Part shown: piece by piece, positions 7,106-15,966 of the stretch
Numbering within the stretch: position 1 is the stretch's first letter
How the letters are laid out: the number at the start of each line of letters is the position of its first letter
From: Rhodospirillales bacterium
GTDB taxonomy: Bacteria > Pseudomonadota > Alphaproteobacteria > Acetobacterales > Acetobacteraceae
Reading direction: 5' to 3'
Assembly: GCA_028866335.1 (NCBI GenBank)
Contig: JAGWIL010000005.1
Span: 1-37,054, forward strand
DNA: 37,054 bases
Notes under the pieces: generated by a model
Told to the model about the DNA's origin: nothing
Seen by the model: the letters and a program-made list of their open reading frames with translations, nothing else
The model's database searches: none
Made by a program: the position numbers and the translations under genes

Positions 7106-8419
7106 ATGGCCAATATTTCAAACTCAAAAGTTTTAAAGCTTATTGAGGTTCATGGTATATCTAAAACTGCTGAAATTTTAGGTATCAATCGTACAACACT
7201 AACTAGATTCAAAAAGAAATTAGAAGAGGGTGAAGATGTTGTACTAAATGTTACCGACGATCACTTAAAAATAGGTATTAGAGACGGTTTACCTCTAAGT
7301 GAAGATCAACGTAAATTTCATCCAGAGTGGACTGCTTCTGACTGTATAAATGAATTATTAAGAGTTGCCAAATTAGATACCACAAAATTTATTACGCGTA
7401 ACCATTTTAGAAATTATTCAGATATATCTGAATCGACCTGGAATAGATATTTTGGCTCTTTTTTAGAGTTTAAGCGTCAGGCGGGTATTATTCTATCTAG
7501 GCAAGCTCATAGATTAGAGCGTGATATTGCTAAACATGCCAGCGTAGATACAATGCGGCAATTGAATGTTGAGAAGAAGGAATGGGAAGGCAAGTACCTT
7601 CGTCCTTCTAAATCTAGATTTCAAACAGTCATGGTTGCCTCAGATTTTCATGATATTTCCTGCGATCTTTTCTTTTATAGGCTCTTTTTAGAGACCTTGA
7701 CTAGAGTTCAGCCAGAAAAGATTGTATTAAATGGAGATATATTTGACCTACCCGAATTTGGTAAATACAGTAATGACCCTCGGACATGGGATGTAACAGG
7801 TAGAGTTAAATGGGTACATGGCCTATTAGCAGATATACGTAAAGCAGCACCTAATTCTGAAATTATTTTTGTAGAAGGTAATCATGAATTTAGACTATTA
7901 AGGCATATGAGTGAACAAACTCAAGCTCTGCTTGTAATTTTAAACGAATTGCACGGTTACACTGTACCCAAGTTACTAGGTTTGCAAGATTACGAAGTAA
8001 ACTATGTTGCTAGAGCCGATATGGCTGTCTTTAGTGAACGAGATATTAAAGAGCAACTATCTAAAAACTATATTACTCTATATGACAATTCATTGTTGTT
8101 TGGTCATTATCCTAATATGAAGAACATGGGAATACCTGGCGCTAATGGACATCACCATTGTCATCTAATCGATTCTTTCTATTCCCCTGTCTATGGGACA
8201 TACGAATGGCATCAATTAGGTTGTGGACACAAGCGTAAAGCTTCCTATACTGCTGGTGAGAAATGGTCTAATGGGTTTCTATTAGTACATATCGATACAG
8301 TTACAAAGAGAAGTCAGATGGAATATATTGATTGTTCACATGAACATTGCATGATAGGCGGGAAATTTTATCAAAGGACAAAAGAAGAACCTGTTTTTGA
8401 CCTAATACCTAGTTTTTAA
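7106..8419 (+). CDS. metallophosphoesterase with N-terminal helix-turn-helix
   Basis: 437 aa. Residues 1-42 (KVLKLIEVHGISKTAEILGI, then NRTTLTRFKKKLE) are a Fis/Hin-like helix-turn-helix. Residues ~60-165 look like a DNA-binding or linker region (SESTWNRYFGSFLEFKRQAG). From ~172 there is a calcineurin-like phosphoesterase: D180-F-H182, NGD with Asp211, GNHE (Asn259, His260, Glu261), GH with His334, and GHHHCH (His349-353). All metal ligands are present, so it should be an active two-metal phosphatase or nuclease. Phage enzymes of this class, often with a DNA-binding N-terminus, are thought to act on nucleic acid ends or nucleotides. The next gene begins 10 bp downstream. Confidence 0.85.
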   Translation: MANISNSKVLKLIEVHGISKTAEILGINRTTLTRFKKKLEEGEDVVLNVTDDHLKIGIRDGLPLSEDQRKFHPEWTASDCINELLRVAKLDTTKFITRNHFRNYSDISESTWNRYFGSFLEFKRQAGIILSRQAHRLERDIAKHASVDTMRQLNVEKKEWEGKYLRPSKSRFQTVMVASDFHDISCDLFFYRLFLETLTRVQPEKIVLNGDIFDLPEFGKYSNDPRTWDVTGRVKWVHGLLADIRKAAPNSEIIFVEGNHEFRLLRHMSEQTQALLVILNELHGYTVPKLLGLQDYEVNYVARADMAVFSERDIKEQLSKNYITLYDNSLLFGHYPNMKNMGIPGANGHHHCHLIDSFYSPVYGTYEWHQLGCGHKRKASYTAGEKWSNGFLLVHIDTVTKRSQMEYIDCSHEHCMIGGKFYQRTKEEPVFDLIPSF

Positions 8420-8429
8420 TTGTGAGAAT

Positions 8430-8777
8430 ATGGAACCTTTAAATTTAAACCAAAGAATAGCTCTGGCTAAAATCGGCCACCCTCTGCATTTGGATAAGCT
8501 AGTTAATGATCCGGATTGGATGGTTAGATCTGAAGTAGCCTTTCACGGTCACCTTCACCATCTAGATAAGCTTTTGAATGATCCTTATCCGTATGTTAGA
8601 TATGAAGTAGCTAAACATGATCATCTTAATCATCTAAATAAGCTAGTAAATGATTCTTATGAAGGCGTTAGATATGAAGTAGCTAAACATGGCCATCCTC
8701 AGCATCTAAACAAGCTAGTTAACGATCCTAATGAGTATGTTAGAGAACAAGTAGCCAGAATTAGATTACTTAAATAA
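8430..8777 (+). CDS. LRV/HEAT-type repeat protein, four repeats
   Basis: 115 aa. After the family leader MEPLNLNQRIALAKIGHP come four 24-residue repeats with the core HLDKLVNDPxxxVRxEVAxHGH. Two helices per repeat (L-D-K-L-V and V-R-x-E-V-A) match the leucine-rich-variant/HEAT pattern, which builds a right-handed solenoid used for protein or nucleic-acid binding. No catalytic residue is seen. It lies 10 bp after the phosphoesterase and 11 bp before the Nudix-GNAT gene. With the gene at 9508 it brackets that fusion gene. His is unusually frequent at helix turns, but no metal site is proven. It is one of nine such genes in the window. Confidence 0.8.
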   Translation: MEPLNLNQRIALAKIGHPLHLDKLVNDPDWMVRSEVAFHGHLHHLDKLLNDPYPYVRYEVAKHDHLNHLNKLVNDSYEGVRYEVAKHGHPQHLNKLVNDPNEYVREQVARIRLLK

Positions 8778-8788
8778 AGGGCTGTATA

Positions 8789-9511
8789 ATGATAAAAAAC
8801 TCTGTTTGGTGCGTTATACGAAATAATAAAGGCAAGTTTTTGCTTCTAAAGAGAAGCAAAAACACAAACAATGGCGGACAATGGAATTTTCCTGGCGGAA
8901 AAATGGAAAAAAATGAGAGTATTATTCAAGCAGGAACAAGAGAATTTCATGAAGAGTGTGGGGTAAATTTTTCCAATTGGAAATACTTTTTAACACTAAA
9001 TGATTCTGACAAGAGAATGAATTATATCAGGCCGCAAGTAGTTATTGACCCCAAGATCTATATCAATAGCGAGAGCCAAACATTTGGATGGTTTTCTCTA
9101 AAAGAAGCTAGAGATAAACATTTGCATTTTCCTACAGCAGAATTTTTTAAGCACATTACAAATAAAGATAATTTAGAGTATCGCAAACGGTTAGTGCAAG
9201 GTCAATTGTTTTTAGATGTAACTTGCTCTGTTGGCACTGACATTGCAAGCTGCTCTAAACTTTGCATACCAAGTAGAAAATTGCACAATATGCGCGTTGA
9301 TCCTTTTTACAGGGGTTTGGGTTTAGCAAACTTTATGATGAAAACTGTTATGGCTATGCCTAATCATCCTACTCAATTGACAGCTTATCCAGATAGAGAT
9401 TCAAGCATGAATGTTAGTCAATTGGTAAATTTCTATGGAAAGTTTGGTTTTGTTCCTGCTACTGTAACTGGCAGCATTAGCGGTCCGGTTCTGATGAAGT
9501 ATAAGACATGA
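8789..9511 (+). CDS. Nudix hydrolase - GNAT acetyltransferase fusion
   Basis: 240 aa. The N-terminal Nudix domain has the complete box G37-x5-E43-x7-R51-E-F-x-E55-E56-x-G58-V (within FPGGKMEKNESIIQAGTREF), so metal-dependent cleavage of a nucleoside-diphosphate-linked substrate is expected. Residues ~130-240 resemble a GNAT N-acetyltransferase: RVDPFYRGLGLANFMMKTVM (~167-187) carries the acetyl-CoA pyrophosphate loop R-G-L-G-L, and LVNFYGKFGFVPA (~212-224) is the usual C-terminal GNAT strand/helix. The two domains in one phage protein suggest linked nucleotide and acyl chemistry, perhaps countering host nucleotide-based defence or toxin modification; that is speculation. It overlaps the next repeat gene by 4 bp (ATGA). 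Confidence 0.85.
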   Translation: MIKNSVWCVIRNNKGKFLLLKRSKNTNNGGQWNFPGGKMEKNESIIQAGTREFHEECGVNFSNWKYFLTLNDSDKRMNYIRPQVVIDPKIYINSESQTFGWFSLKEARDKHLHFPTAEFFKHITNKDNLEYRKRLVQGQLFLDVTCSVGTDIASCSKLCIPSRKLHNMRVDPFYRGLGLANFMMKTVMAMPNHPTQLTAYPDRDSSMNVSQLVNFYGKFGFVPATVTGSISGPVLMKYKT

Positions 9512-9939
9512 AACCTTTTACTGAAAATCAAAGAATAGTTTTAGCTTCGATTGGTCACCTCCATCATCTAGATAAACTAGTTAATGATCCAAATGTTGAT
9601 GTTAGATCTGAAGTAGCTGGGCATGGCCACATGAAACATCTTGATAAGCTAGTTAATGATCCGTATGGATGGATTAGACACTTAGTAGCTGAGCATGACC
9701 ACCTCCCTCATCTTGATAAGCTAGTTAATGACTCGGATTGGATGGTTAGATCTGAAGTAGCTTCTAATGGCCATCCTCACCATCTTGATAAGCTAGTGAA
9801 TGATCCTGATTGGAGGGTTAGAGAACGAGTAGCTGAACACGGCCACCTTCAACATTTAGACAAACTAGTGAATGACCCCAGTTGGCATGTTAGAGAACAA
9901 GTAGAGAGTACACTAAAGATCAGAGGTAATAATGGATAA
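9508..9939 (+). CDS. LRV/HEAT-type repeat protein, five repeats
   Basis: 143 aa. The leader MKPFTENQRIVLASIGHL is followed by five 24-residue repeats (HLDKLVNDPNVDVRSEVAGH and so on), ending REQVESTLKIRGNNG. The start overlaps the Nudix-GNAT stop (ATGA, 9508-9511) and its own end overlaps the following gene by 8 bp, so it is translationally coupled on both sides. It should form a short alpha solenoid that binds something; the partner is unknown. Codon-level similarity to the copy at 8430 and to the - strand copies points to recent common origin. Confidence 0.82.
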   Translation: MKPFTENQRIVLASIGHLHHLDKLVNDPNVDVRSEVAGHGHMKHLDKLVNDPYGWIRHLVAEHDHLPHLDKLVNDSDWMVRSEVASNGHPHHLDKLVNDPDWRVRERVAEHGHLQHLDKLVNDPSWHVREQVESTLKIRGNNG

Positions 9940-10405
9940 GGATATATTTGATATAATCTCAAGTATCGAAGACGGAAATTACGATAGAGCCATGGAAATC
10001 GTAGACTCAAAGCCTGTAGATACTCATAGGCAAGTACTGGCGGGAGCTTTAAATCTTCTTGATTTAAAGCTTTTTGAGCTGAAAAGACAGTTGGAAGCTG
10101 CTAAGGAAATTGCAGCCCATCATGAACATGTGGAAGATACTTATTCCTCTTCTTTTATAGATAAGGTTTGTTCTTCTATTAAAGACTCTTCAAGTGCTTT
10201 AGGTGCATCTTATTTGTATAATGCACCCTGGTTTCGAGATTTAGAGTTTTCTTTACCCGTAAAAATTGGTTTCGCACAAAGGCTAATTGCTGCTGTATCT
10301 GAATTTAATCCTACTTTCGCTTCTGATTTGTGGGTAAATGTAGCAAATGGTATACCAGATGCTATATCAGCAATATCATTTAAAGATTTAAATCCGGAAG
10401 GTTAA
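9932..10405 (+). CDS. unknown helical protein upstream of helicase
   Basis: 157 aa, MDKDIFDIISSIEDGNYDRA at the start. Residues ~35-75 are amphipathic and charged (NLLDLKLFELKRQLEAAKEI), likely helical. The rest is mixed (YNAPWFRDLEFSLPVKIGFA). No signal peptide or membrane segment is present. The opening ISSIEDGNYDRAMEIVDSKP is like that of small phage head-core or inhibitor proteins that begin with a similar helix, but I do not recognise the family. It overlaps the repeat gene by 8 bp and ends 1 bp before the helicase gene, so they are one operon. Confidence 0.6.
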   Translation: MDKDIFDIISSIEDGNYDRAMEIVDSKPVDTHRQVLAGALNLLDLKLFELKRQLEAAKEIAAHHEHVEDTYSSSFIDKVCSSIKDSSSALGASYLYNAPWFRDLEFSLPVKIGFAQRLIAAVSEFNPTFASDLWVNVANGIPDAISAISFKDLNPEG

Positions 10406-10406
10406 T

Positions 10407-13400
10407 ATGAAAATTACTGGCGCAAATGTTAAAGTTACTAGAAGCGGATCAAAGAAAGCTAAAACTACAACCTATACCGGACTTGAAAAATCCCCTTTTC
10501 CTAGATTAACTGATCCTACTCAAAAGTCTGCTCTACTCAAAGAATTTGAACCTTATTTTGAGACCTTCTTTGCTTCCCCTCAGTTATCTGGCTGCTTAGC
10601 TACTGCTGTAAATGTTTTCTTCAATGATAGAAAAGTCTATAAACATAATCAAGACGATTCAATTAAAGATACAGTACAAAATCCTGACCAAGTATTTCTA
10701 AATAAATCGTCTGACCATGCAAAAGTTGCTGCTGGTATTGGATTTTTTGCACCTAAGCTTAGAATTACCGATAATAATGTAGTCCTCTATACTAATCCTA
10801 TAGAGCTGTCTTTTAGCATAACTATCCCAGGCCCTCATGATCGAGAAGCTAAAGCTGAATTACAAAAGTATCTAACTCAGTTATTCCCTGCTTTCTCAGT
10901 TCCTACTGCTTGGCAGTATTCCCCTTCTGAATCTCCTCCTATTACTTTTCTAAGCCCTACCAGTAATGAGATAACTACTGGATGGAAGTCGTTTGATTTT
11001 CTAAAGTCTTGCTTAAAGTTTGACAAAGATGAGAATCATGGATATGTGCCCGAGTTAGATTTTAGAGGCTTGAGTGATGATCTATCTCACACATCTTACG
11101 CCTCGATGTTTGGTATTGTCTCAATAAACTCTATCACATCCTTTGACAAATTTACTATAGGTGCAGAAGGTCCTACTTCTTCTACAGGTCCTATTCAAGT
11201 TGCTATATCTAATGCAAAGGTAAAGGTTACTGTTCAGTCTCAAATTAGGGTACCATTAGAGATGGCGCTCTGGATGACTATGCAATCTAGACCTGAAAAT
11301 TTCAATCCAAAAGTATTTCATGAGTTTGCCAGTGAACATATGGCAAATCTTAACGGCCTTACAAAGATAAAAAATATTCCTCATCAAACTATGACTTTGA
11401 AGGACATTCACACTGTTAATAAGGCTCGTATTCAAGAGTACGGTTTAAAAGAGCAGCCTAGAACTAATGAAGATGGCTTCATGATTGGTTCTAACGGTAA
11501 AGTTCTTTACGTTCCTACAGTAAACAACACGAGTACTTTTGATACCATTCAGAAATCTGCTTTTGATGCGTCTACTGGCAATTTAATTCCAAATCACAAA
11601 ATTAAAGAGCTAATAAATCTTCCTGTTTATACAGATTGGACAAATGAGGTCTTTTCGTTCACTGGTTCTGAAGGGGTTCTGAGATCGGAACGTCTTAGTG
11701 GTGGTGTAGCTTTAGATAGCACAACTATTTCAAAATATCTACTTAGAACACCTAAGGATCTATTTGGTGTATCAGATCCCAACTCTGCTGAATATGAAAG
11801 TTTTGCAGCTCAGACCAATGAGAATCTTTTTTCTATTTTAGACACTTTATCACAAGATGCTCGCAAGCAAGGAATAGAAATAATTGATCTAAAAGCCGGT
11901 GTCTACTCGCTAGTTACTTTATGGAATTACATCTCAAACATAGATGCCACTGTAGCTAATGTATTCAGTGAAAAATTTGAAGGATCTCAACACGAAAAAA
12001 ATAATGTTCGAGCCTTTTTAGATTCTTGTAGAAAGCTACTTTCGTTTATCGAAGTACAAACTAGATATGGCATCTCTACTCTTATGGAAATACGTTTTTG
12101 GTTAGTGTTCTTTACAAAGTATGCAACTCATCCTGAAAAATATATTGCAGAACACAATGAAAAAATTGCAAAGAATATACCGGCAGCTGTAGACAGTTTG
12201 CCTGAATCTGTTGAGATTCCTAACCTTACAACAGGCATGTCTGTTTTACCTCATCAGCTTCAAGGTGTAGCTCAATCAAGAATTGGGCCAGAGTTAATGA
12301 TATTTGATTCTGCTCCTGGTGGAGGAAAGACAGCTCAGTCTATTATAGATATTCTAATTCAGAAACAAGAAAAGAGAATTGGAACTGCCATTGTTGTCTG
12401 CCCTCCTATTCTAGTTAAAGAATGGTGCAGTGAGATAAACAAATTCAGTCAAGGTAGAGTAAATGCTATACCTATTACTGCAAAAGTAGTGGGTAAGCTT
12501 CGCAAGCGTGCTGGAGTAACTAGAGAACAGTTTGTACAGTATTGCCAGAGTGCCCCACCTAATACGATTTTTGTAGTGAGCATGAGGTTCTTATCCCTGA
12601 AGAGAGATAAATTTAATCCTCAAAATAAATCTAGTTTTGAAGTTAGGTATGGCAAAAATATCATAAAGCAGTACCCTCAAGTTTGGTTGATTAGACAGCT
12701 AAACCCTGATTATATCGTTATTGACGAATCTCACTATGCTAAATCTGAAAAGGCTCAGGTAACACAAGTTATCAAGCAGATTTCTGCTTTTGCAAAATTT
12801 AAGAGGCTTTCTTCAGGTACTCTAGTTACCAATAGGGGTGACGACCTTATTGGGCAGGCTGCTATTTTAAATCCTGCCATCTACGGTAACAAAGAAAGCT
12901 TTTACGATAAATACGCTGTTACTGGTGGTAGAAGTGGACAAAAGTTTGAAAAGTTTAAACCCGGAGCTGAAGTTAGAATTAGAAAAGATGCCAATGCTTA
13001 TACTGCTTGGATAACAAAGCGTAGAGCAGATTGGTCTTTTCTACTTCCAAAAATCAACACGCAATTTTGGAGTGTAGATTTAACAGAAAACCAAGCAAAG
13101 TTTTATGAGGATCTAATTAATGAAGCTGTCGAAGAAATTAAAAAGGACAAGAAACTTCAAAAACTTTTAGCTGAAGGTGATCCTGATCTAGCTGATAAAA
13201 TCGAAGAAATGATGAAAGTCTACCTGGCAAAAGTAGAGATTTTTATCAACTGTCCTGATAATGAAGATTTGGCTTTTACGAGCTTGTCTTATATAAATCC
13301 AGATGACCTTGTGTCTCCAAAAGTAAAACAAGCGGAAAAGATTTGTAGAGTTCACTTTGAAGGGGGTTCTCTTGAAGATCTTTCTTTTCAAAAAGAAGAT

Positions 13401-15308
13401 TCAAAAGTAATTATCTTTGGATATCATAAAGCTGCAATTGAACATTTCCGTAGACACTTTAATCCGGGTTACAAGACTGTCTTTTATCAGACAGGCGATG
13501 ACGACGCTATCCTTAGATTTAGGCAAGATCCTACTGTAAAAATCCTAGTTGCTGCTGAAACTTCTCTAAGAGAAGGTCTAAATCTACAGATGGCATCTAG
13601 ATTAATTAGATTAGAAACACTCTGGAGTCCTGGGGCACAGGAGCAAGCTGTTTCTCGTGTTATGCGTCCTGATGTAGGGAATCAATACAATAGAAAAGAG
13701 ATAAACTACGATTGGTTTGTAACTACGGGTACGCTAGAAATAGCAAAAACTTGCCGCTTAGTTTCCAAAGTTATATCTAACATGACCATTATGGAAGGCA
13801 CTAGCCCAGAATTTGCTGAGTTTGATAGAAGGTACAATAATCCAGATAAGCCATTAAACCTTATTAAAATGAATTTGGATACTATCTCAACACTAAATCA
13901 TTTCAGTGACCTTCCTGATTATTTAGATGCTTGGCAAGGATTCCTGCTTTATGAACAAAAACAATTTGAATCTAGAAAAATTGATCTAAGAAGAATGGTA
14001 GCTAAAAAGCTAGGTAAACCAGTAGGAGATATATCAGATGAAGAGGCTCGCAAGTATGCCTTTACTCCTATATCTTCTACTACAGAGATACCTGGTTCAA
14101 AATCTATTTGGGTTCCTTTAGAACCAGGTACTATTCCTTATGACCCATTCAAATTGGATCTAAAACCTGTTGCTGTTCTAAATCAACTTGAAGAAGATGA
14201 ATCTGAAGGTGAAGATGAAGATGACAGTGATTCCGAAGATGATAAAGATTTGATCGAGCAAAATTCAGTTGAACCTGGTGATATGGTTTATACTGAATTT
14301 GGAATAGGTCATATCAGACAAATAAGCAAAACTAGTGTATCGGTAGATATTCCTGGCTTACCTTTCTCTCCAGTTAGGCTAAGCAAGGCTCTAGTCTTCA
14401 AGCCTACTCATGAAGAGAATGCCAATAAAGTAGCTAAGCTATTAAAACAGCAAGGTAGTAAAGGTCTAACCTTTATGAAAGGTTTGGATTCTATACCTAC
14501 ACCCACTTCTTCTCCTAATGTTAAAGTAGTTAGGACACCAAAGAAAGAAGCTGAGCCTATCAGGTCACCGAAGACCCGGCCTTCTTCTATTCAAGATCTC
14601 TATCCTGAAACCACCAAAAAAGAAAAAGATGTTCGTTGGGAGCATTTGGATCTTCATGATAAGTTGCCAGGTAACACCAATCAAAAATATCCTATTGAAG
14701 TAGGTTCCGGTATTTTTGATGGGTATGCAGGTGTCTACATGTTTAGTGATCAAAAGCATCTTAAAAAGGTATTAGCGCATAGTCCTGATGTTATTTGGAG
14801 AGAGTATCCGCAGTTTGTTTATAGACATGTTAAAACTTGGCAAGGATTAAAAAACCTAATTACTGAACTAGAAAGTAATTTTGATCTAATGCCCAATACT
14901 GCTGAATTGTTGATGAATGCGGGTAAGAAGCTTTATCATAGAGGAAACCCTCAACTTATCCAACGCACGCAACAAGACTTGGACGTCAAGACATTTTTGA
15001 ATGTGAGTACACACAAGGTTTCCAATAACCCTAGCCTTATAAAGGTATATCCTTTGATTATGAACGGTCAGCTTTATGTAATCGGTTCTATTAGTAATCA
15101 GTCCAGGCAAATTCAAAAGTTTAGGCGCTTAAACATTAAAGGTGTTTCTAATGCTCAAACTCATGAGCCTATGCACTTGGCTTTGTTTAGAAAATCCTCA
15201 AATGCTCTAAGATATCTCAAAAAGATATCTGTAAACTTTAACGCTGCGGGTGTTGAAGACTCAATCTCTACTATCAAAAAAACACCGCAAAATTTTTATA
15301 GGTTGTAA
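10407..15308 (+). CDS. giant SNF2-type DEAD/DEAH helicase
   Basis: 1633 aa. Residues 1-~620 match no domain I know. The helicase core follows: SAPGGGKTAQS with Lys641 (Walker A), IVIDESHYAKS with Asp773-Glu774 (motif II, DESH), KRLSSGTLVTNRGDDL (motif III, ~795-812), KVIIFGYHKAA (motif IV, ~1003), REGLNLQMASRLIRLE (motif V) and QEQAVSRVMRPD with Arg1084 and Arg1087 (motif VI). It is an SNF2-like ATPase, so it should translocate on double-stranded DNA. An acidic linker (~1260-1288, many Glu/Asp/Ser) precedes GDMVYTEFGIGHIRQISK (~1291), a small Tudor/CarD-like beta motif, and a further ~330 unknown residues. At about three times the core length it may combine replication, recombination or transcription roles. 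It sits in the replication region. Confidence 0.85.
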   Translation: MKITGANVKVTRSGSKKAKTTTYTGLEKSPFPRLTDPTQKSALLKEFEPYFETFFASPQLSGCLATAVNVFFNDRKVYKHNQDDSIKDTVQNPDQVFLNKSSDHAKVAAGIGFFAPKLRITDNNVVLYTNPIELSFSITIPGPHDREAKAELQKYLTQLFPAFSVPTAWQYSPSESPPITFLSPTSNEITTGWKSFDFLKSCLKFDKDENHGYVPELDFRGLSDDLSHTSYASMFGIVSINSITSFDKFTIGAEGPTSSTGPIQVAISNAKVKVTVQSQIRVPLEMALWMTMQSRPENFNPKVFHEFASEHMANLNGLTKIKNIPHQTMTLKDIHTVNKARIQEYGLKEQPRTNEDGFMIGSNGKVLYVPTVNNTSTFDTIQKSAFDASTGNLIPNHKIKELINLPVYTDWTNEVFSFTGSEGVLRSERLSGGVALDSTTISKYLLRTPKDLFGVSDPNSAEYESFAAQTNENLFSILDTLSQDARKQGIEIIDLKAGVYSLVTLWNYISNIDATVANVFSEKFEGSQHEKNNVRAFLDSCRKLLSFIEVQTRYGISTLMEIRFWLVFFTKYATHPEKYIAEHNEKIAKNIPAAVDSLPESVEIPNLTTGMSVLPHQLQGVAQSRIGPELMIFDSAPGGGKTAQSIIDILIQKQEKRIGTAIVVCPPILVKEWCSEINKFSQGRVNAIPITAKVVGKLRKRAGVTREQFVQYCQSAPPNTIFVVSMRFLSLKRDKFNPQNKSSFEVRYGKNIIKQYPQVWLIRQLNPDYIVIDESHYAKSEKAQVTQVIKQISAFAKFKRLSSGTLVTNRGDDLIGQAAILNPAIYGNKESFYDKYAVTGGRSGQKFEKFKPGAEVRIRKDANAYTAWITKRRADWSFLLPKINTQFWSVDLTENQAKFYEDLINEAVEEIKKDKKLQKLLAEGDPDLADKIEEMMKVYLAKVEIFINCPDNEDLAFTSLSYINPDDLVSPKVKQAEKICRVHFEGGSLEDLSFQKEDSKVIIFGYHKAAIEHFRRHFNPGYKTVFYQTGDDDAILRFRQDPTVKILVAAETSLREGLNLQMASRLIRLETLWSPGAQEQAVSRVMRPDVGNQYNRKEINYDWFVTTGTLEIAKTCRLVSKVISNMTIMEGTSPEFAEFDRRYNNPDKPLNLIKMNLDTISTLNHFSDLPDYLDAWQGFLLYEQKQFESRKIDLRRMVAKKLGKPVGDISDEEARKYAFTPISSTTEIPGSKSIWVPLEPGTIPYDPFKLDLKPVAVLNQLEEDESEGEDEDDSDSEDDKDLIEQNSVEPGDMVYTEFGIGHIRQISKTSVSVDIPGLPFSPVRLSKALVFKPTHEENANKVAKLLKQQGSKGLTFMKGLDSIPTPTSSPNVKVVRTPKKEAEPIRSPKTRPSSIQDLYPETTKKEKDVRWEHLDLHDKLPGNTNQKYPIEVGSGIFDGYAGVYMFSDQKHLKKVLAHSPDVIWREYPQFVYRHVKTWQGLKNLITELESNFDLMPNTAELLMNAGKKLYHRGNPQLIQRTQQDLDVKTFLNVSTHKVSNNPSLIKVYPLIMNGQLYVIGSISNQSRQIQKFRRLNIKGVSNAQTHEPMHLALFRKSSNALRYLKKISVNFNAAGVEDSISTIKKTPQNFYRL

Positions 15309-15310
15309 CC

Positions 15311-15466
15311 GTGGAATTATTTTATCCTTTAGATAAAGACAGCGACGGTACTATTATAGTAAGCGGTGGTCCTATGGACACTGCACCTCAAATGACTTGG
15401 TCTGTAGTTGCTTCTTTGGCTCAAGCAAGTTGGAGAAAAGATTTCGGTTTCCAACCAAAATCTTAA
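15311..15466 (+). CDS. small unknown protein (51 aa) after helicase
   Basis: GTG at 15311, 2 bases after the helicase stop, opens a 51-codon frame: MELFYPLDKDSDGTIIVSGG and so on, ending in PKS and TAA at 15464-15466. AGGTTGT about 9 nt upstream could serve as ribosome site. The DKDSDG element resembles a calcium-loop start, but no second loop is present, so this is probably chance. The tail ASLAQASWRKDFGFQPKS looks like a folded protein rather than random translation. It would otherwise be a 300-bp gap, which supports the call. Confidence 0.55.
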   Translation: MELFYPLDKDSDGTIIVSGGPMDTAPQMTWSVVASLAQASWRKDFGFQPKS

Positions 15467-15474
15467 AAATGTAA

Positions 15475-15490
15475 TCTGGTAAAATACTAG
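15475..15490 (+). promoter_or_regulatory. TCTGGTAAA element (variant) ahead of hairpin
   Basis: TCTGGTAAAATACTAG shares TCTGGTAAA with the elements at 16964, 20125 and, on the - strand, 26012. It is a candidate phage promoter or operator. It lies directly before the long inverted repeat at 15492 and 118 bp before the next start codon. Confidence 0.4.
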
Positions 15491-15491
15491 A

Positions 15492-15580
15492 GACCGAAAA
15501 CGAAAGCAGTTAACCCCTAAACTCGCCATTACTTGCAAGTGTCATATCCCTTCCTGATTTGCAAGTATTCGTTTTCGGTC
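15492..15580 (+). ncRNA. nested inverted repeat / possible structured RNA
   Basis: GACCGAAAACGAA (15492-15504) pairs perfectly with TTCGTTTTCGGTC (15568-15580). Inside it, TACTTGCAA (15530-15538) pairs with TTGCAAGTA (15559-15567), so the two right arms are contiguous while the left arms are split by a 25-nt insert. The loop is 20 nt. The pairing predicts a 13-bp helix, a large one-sided bulge and a 9-bp helix. It is non-coding, sits between two genes and follows a TCTGGTAAA element. There is no T-run, so it is not a standard terminator. It could be a structured leader, a small RNA or a protein-binding site. Confidence 0.6.
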
Positions 15581-15607
15581 ACTTAACCTTGTATATAGGC
15601 ACCTACT

Positions 15608-15952
15608 ATGAACAAGCAGATTGAAATCCAAGGTTGGTCTCCAAAAGGTAGTTTACTATCTACTACTAAAATAACCTATGATAGTAGCAAAACTTATAAG
15701 GAGTCCGATTGGTACAATACGCTTGTTTTAGGTAAACCAGAACTAGACATAGCTTTTTATAGATTTGTCTTACACGAATATGATGATCAGAACAAAGAAA
15801 TATCACTAACTTGGTTAGGTACATCTATTTGTGAAACACACGAAATTTGGAGGAGTAGATATACTCTTTCCTCTTGTTTATGGTATTATGAAGCTGGTGG
15901 AGATATGATAGATATTGCCACTGGAAAAGTATCCTTAATAGGTAACTTTTAA
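15608..15952 (+). CDS. unknown protein, 114 aa
   Basis: 114 aa, starting MNKQIEIQGWSPKGSLLSTT. It is mixed beta-type sequence with many Tyr and Trp (SCLWYYEAGGDMIDIATGKV near the end), no signal peptide and no membrane segment. I do not recognise a family. The ATG lies 28 bp after the nested inverted repeat, so that structure may act as its leader. A pair of small hairpins separates it from the next gene. Confidence 0.6.
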   Translation: MNKQIEIQGWSPKGSLLSTTKITYDSSKTYKESDWYNTLVLGKPELDIAFYRFVLHEYDDQNKEISLTWLGTSICETHEIWRSRYTLSSCLWYYEAGGDMIDIATGKVSLIGNF

Positions 15953-15966
15953 CCATAAACAAAACA

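Noticed and set aside
9508..9939. 72-bp periodic repeats that might suggest a CRISPR-like or minisatellite array
   Set aside because: The period is an exact multiple of three, the frame is open through all units, and the encoded 24-residue pattern is conserved; this is coding repetition.
15329..15538. - strand frame opposite the 51-aa gene after the helicase
   Set aside because: Antisense to a better supported short gene and covers part of the inverted repeat; no ribosome site.
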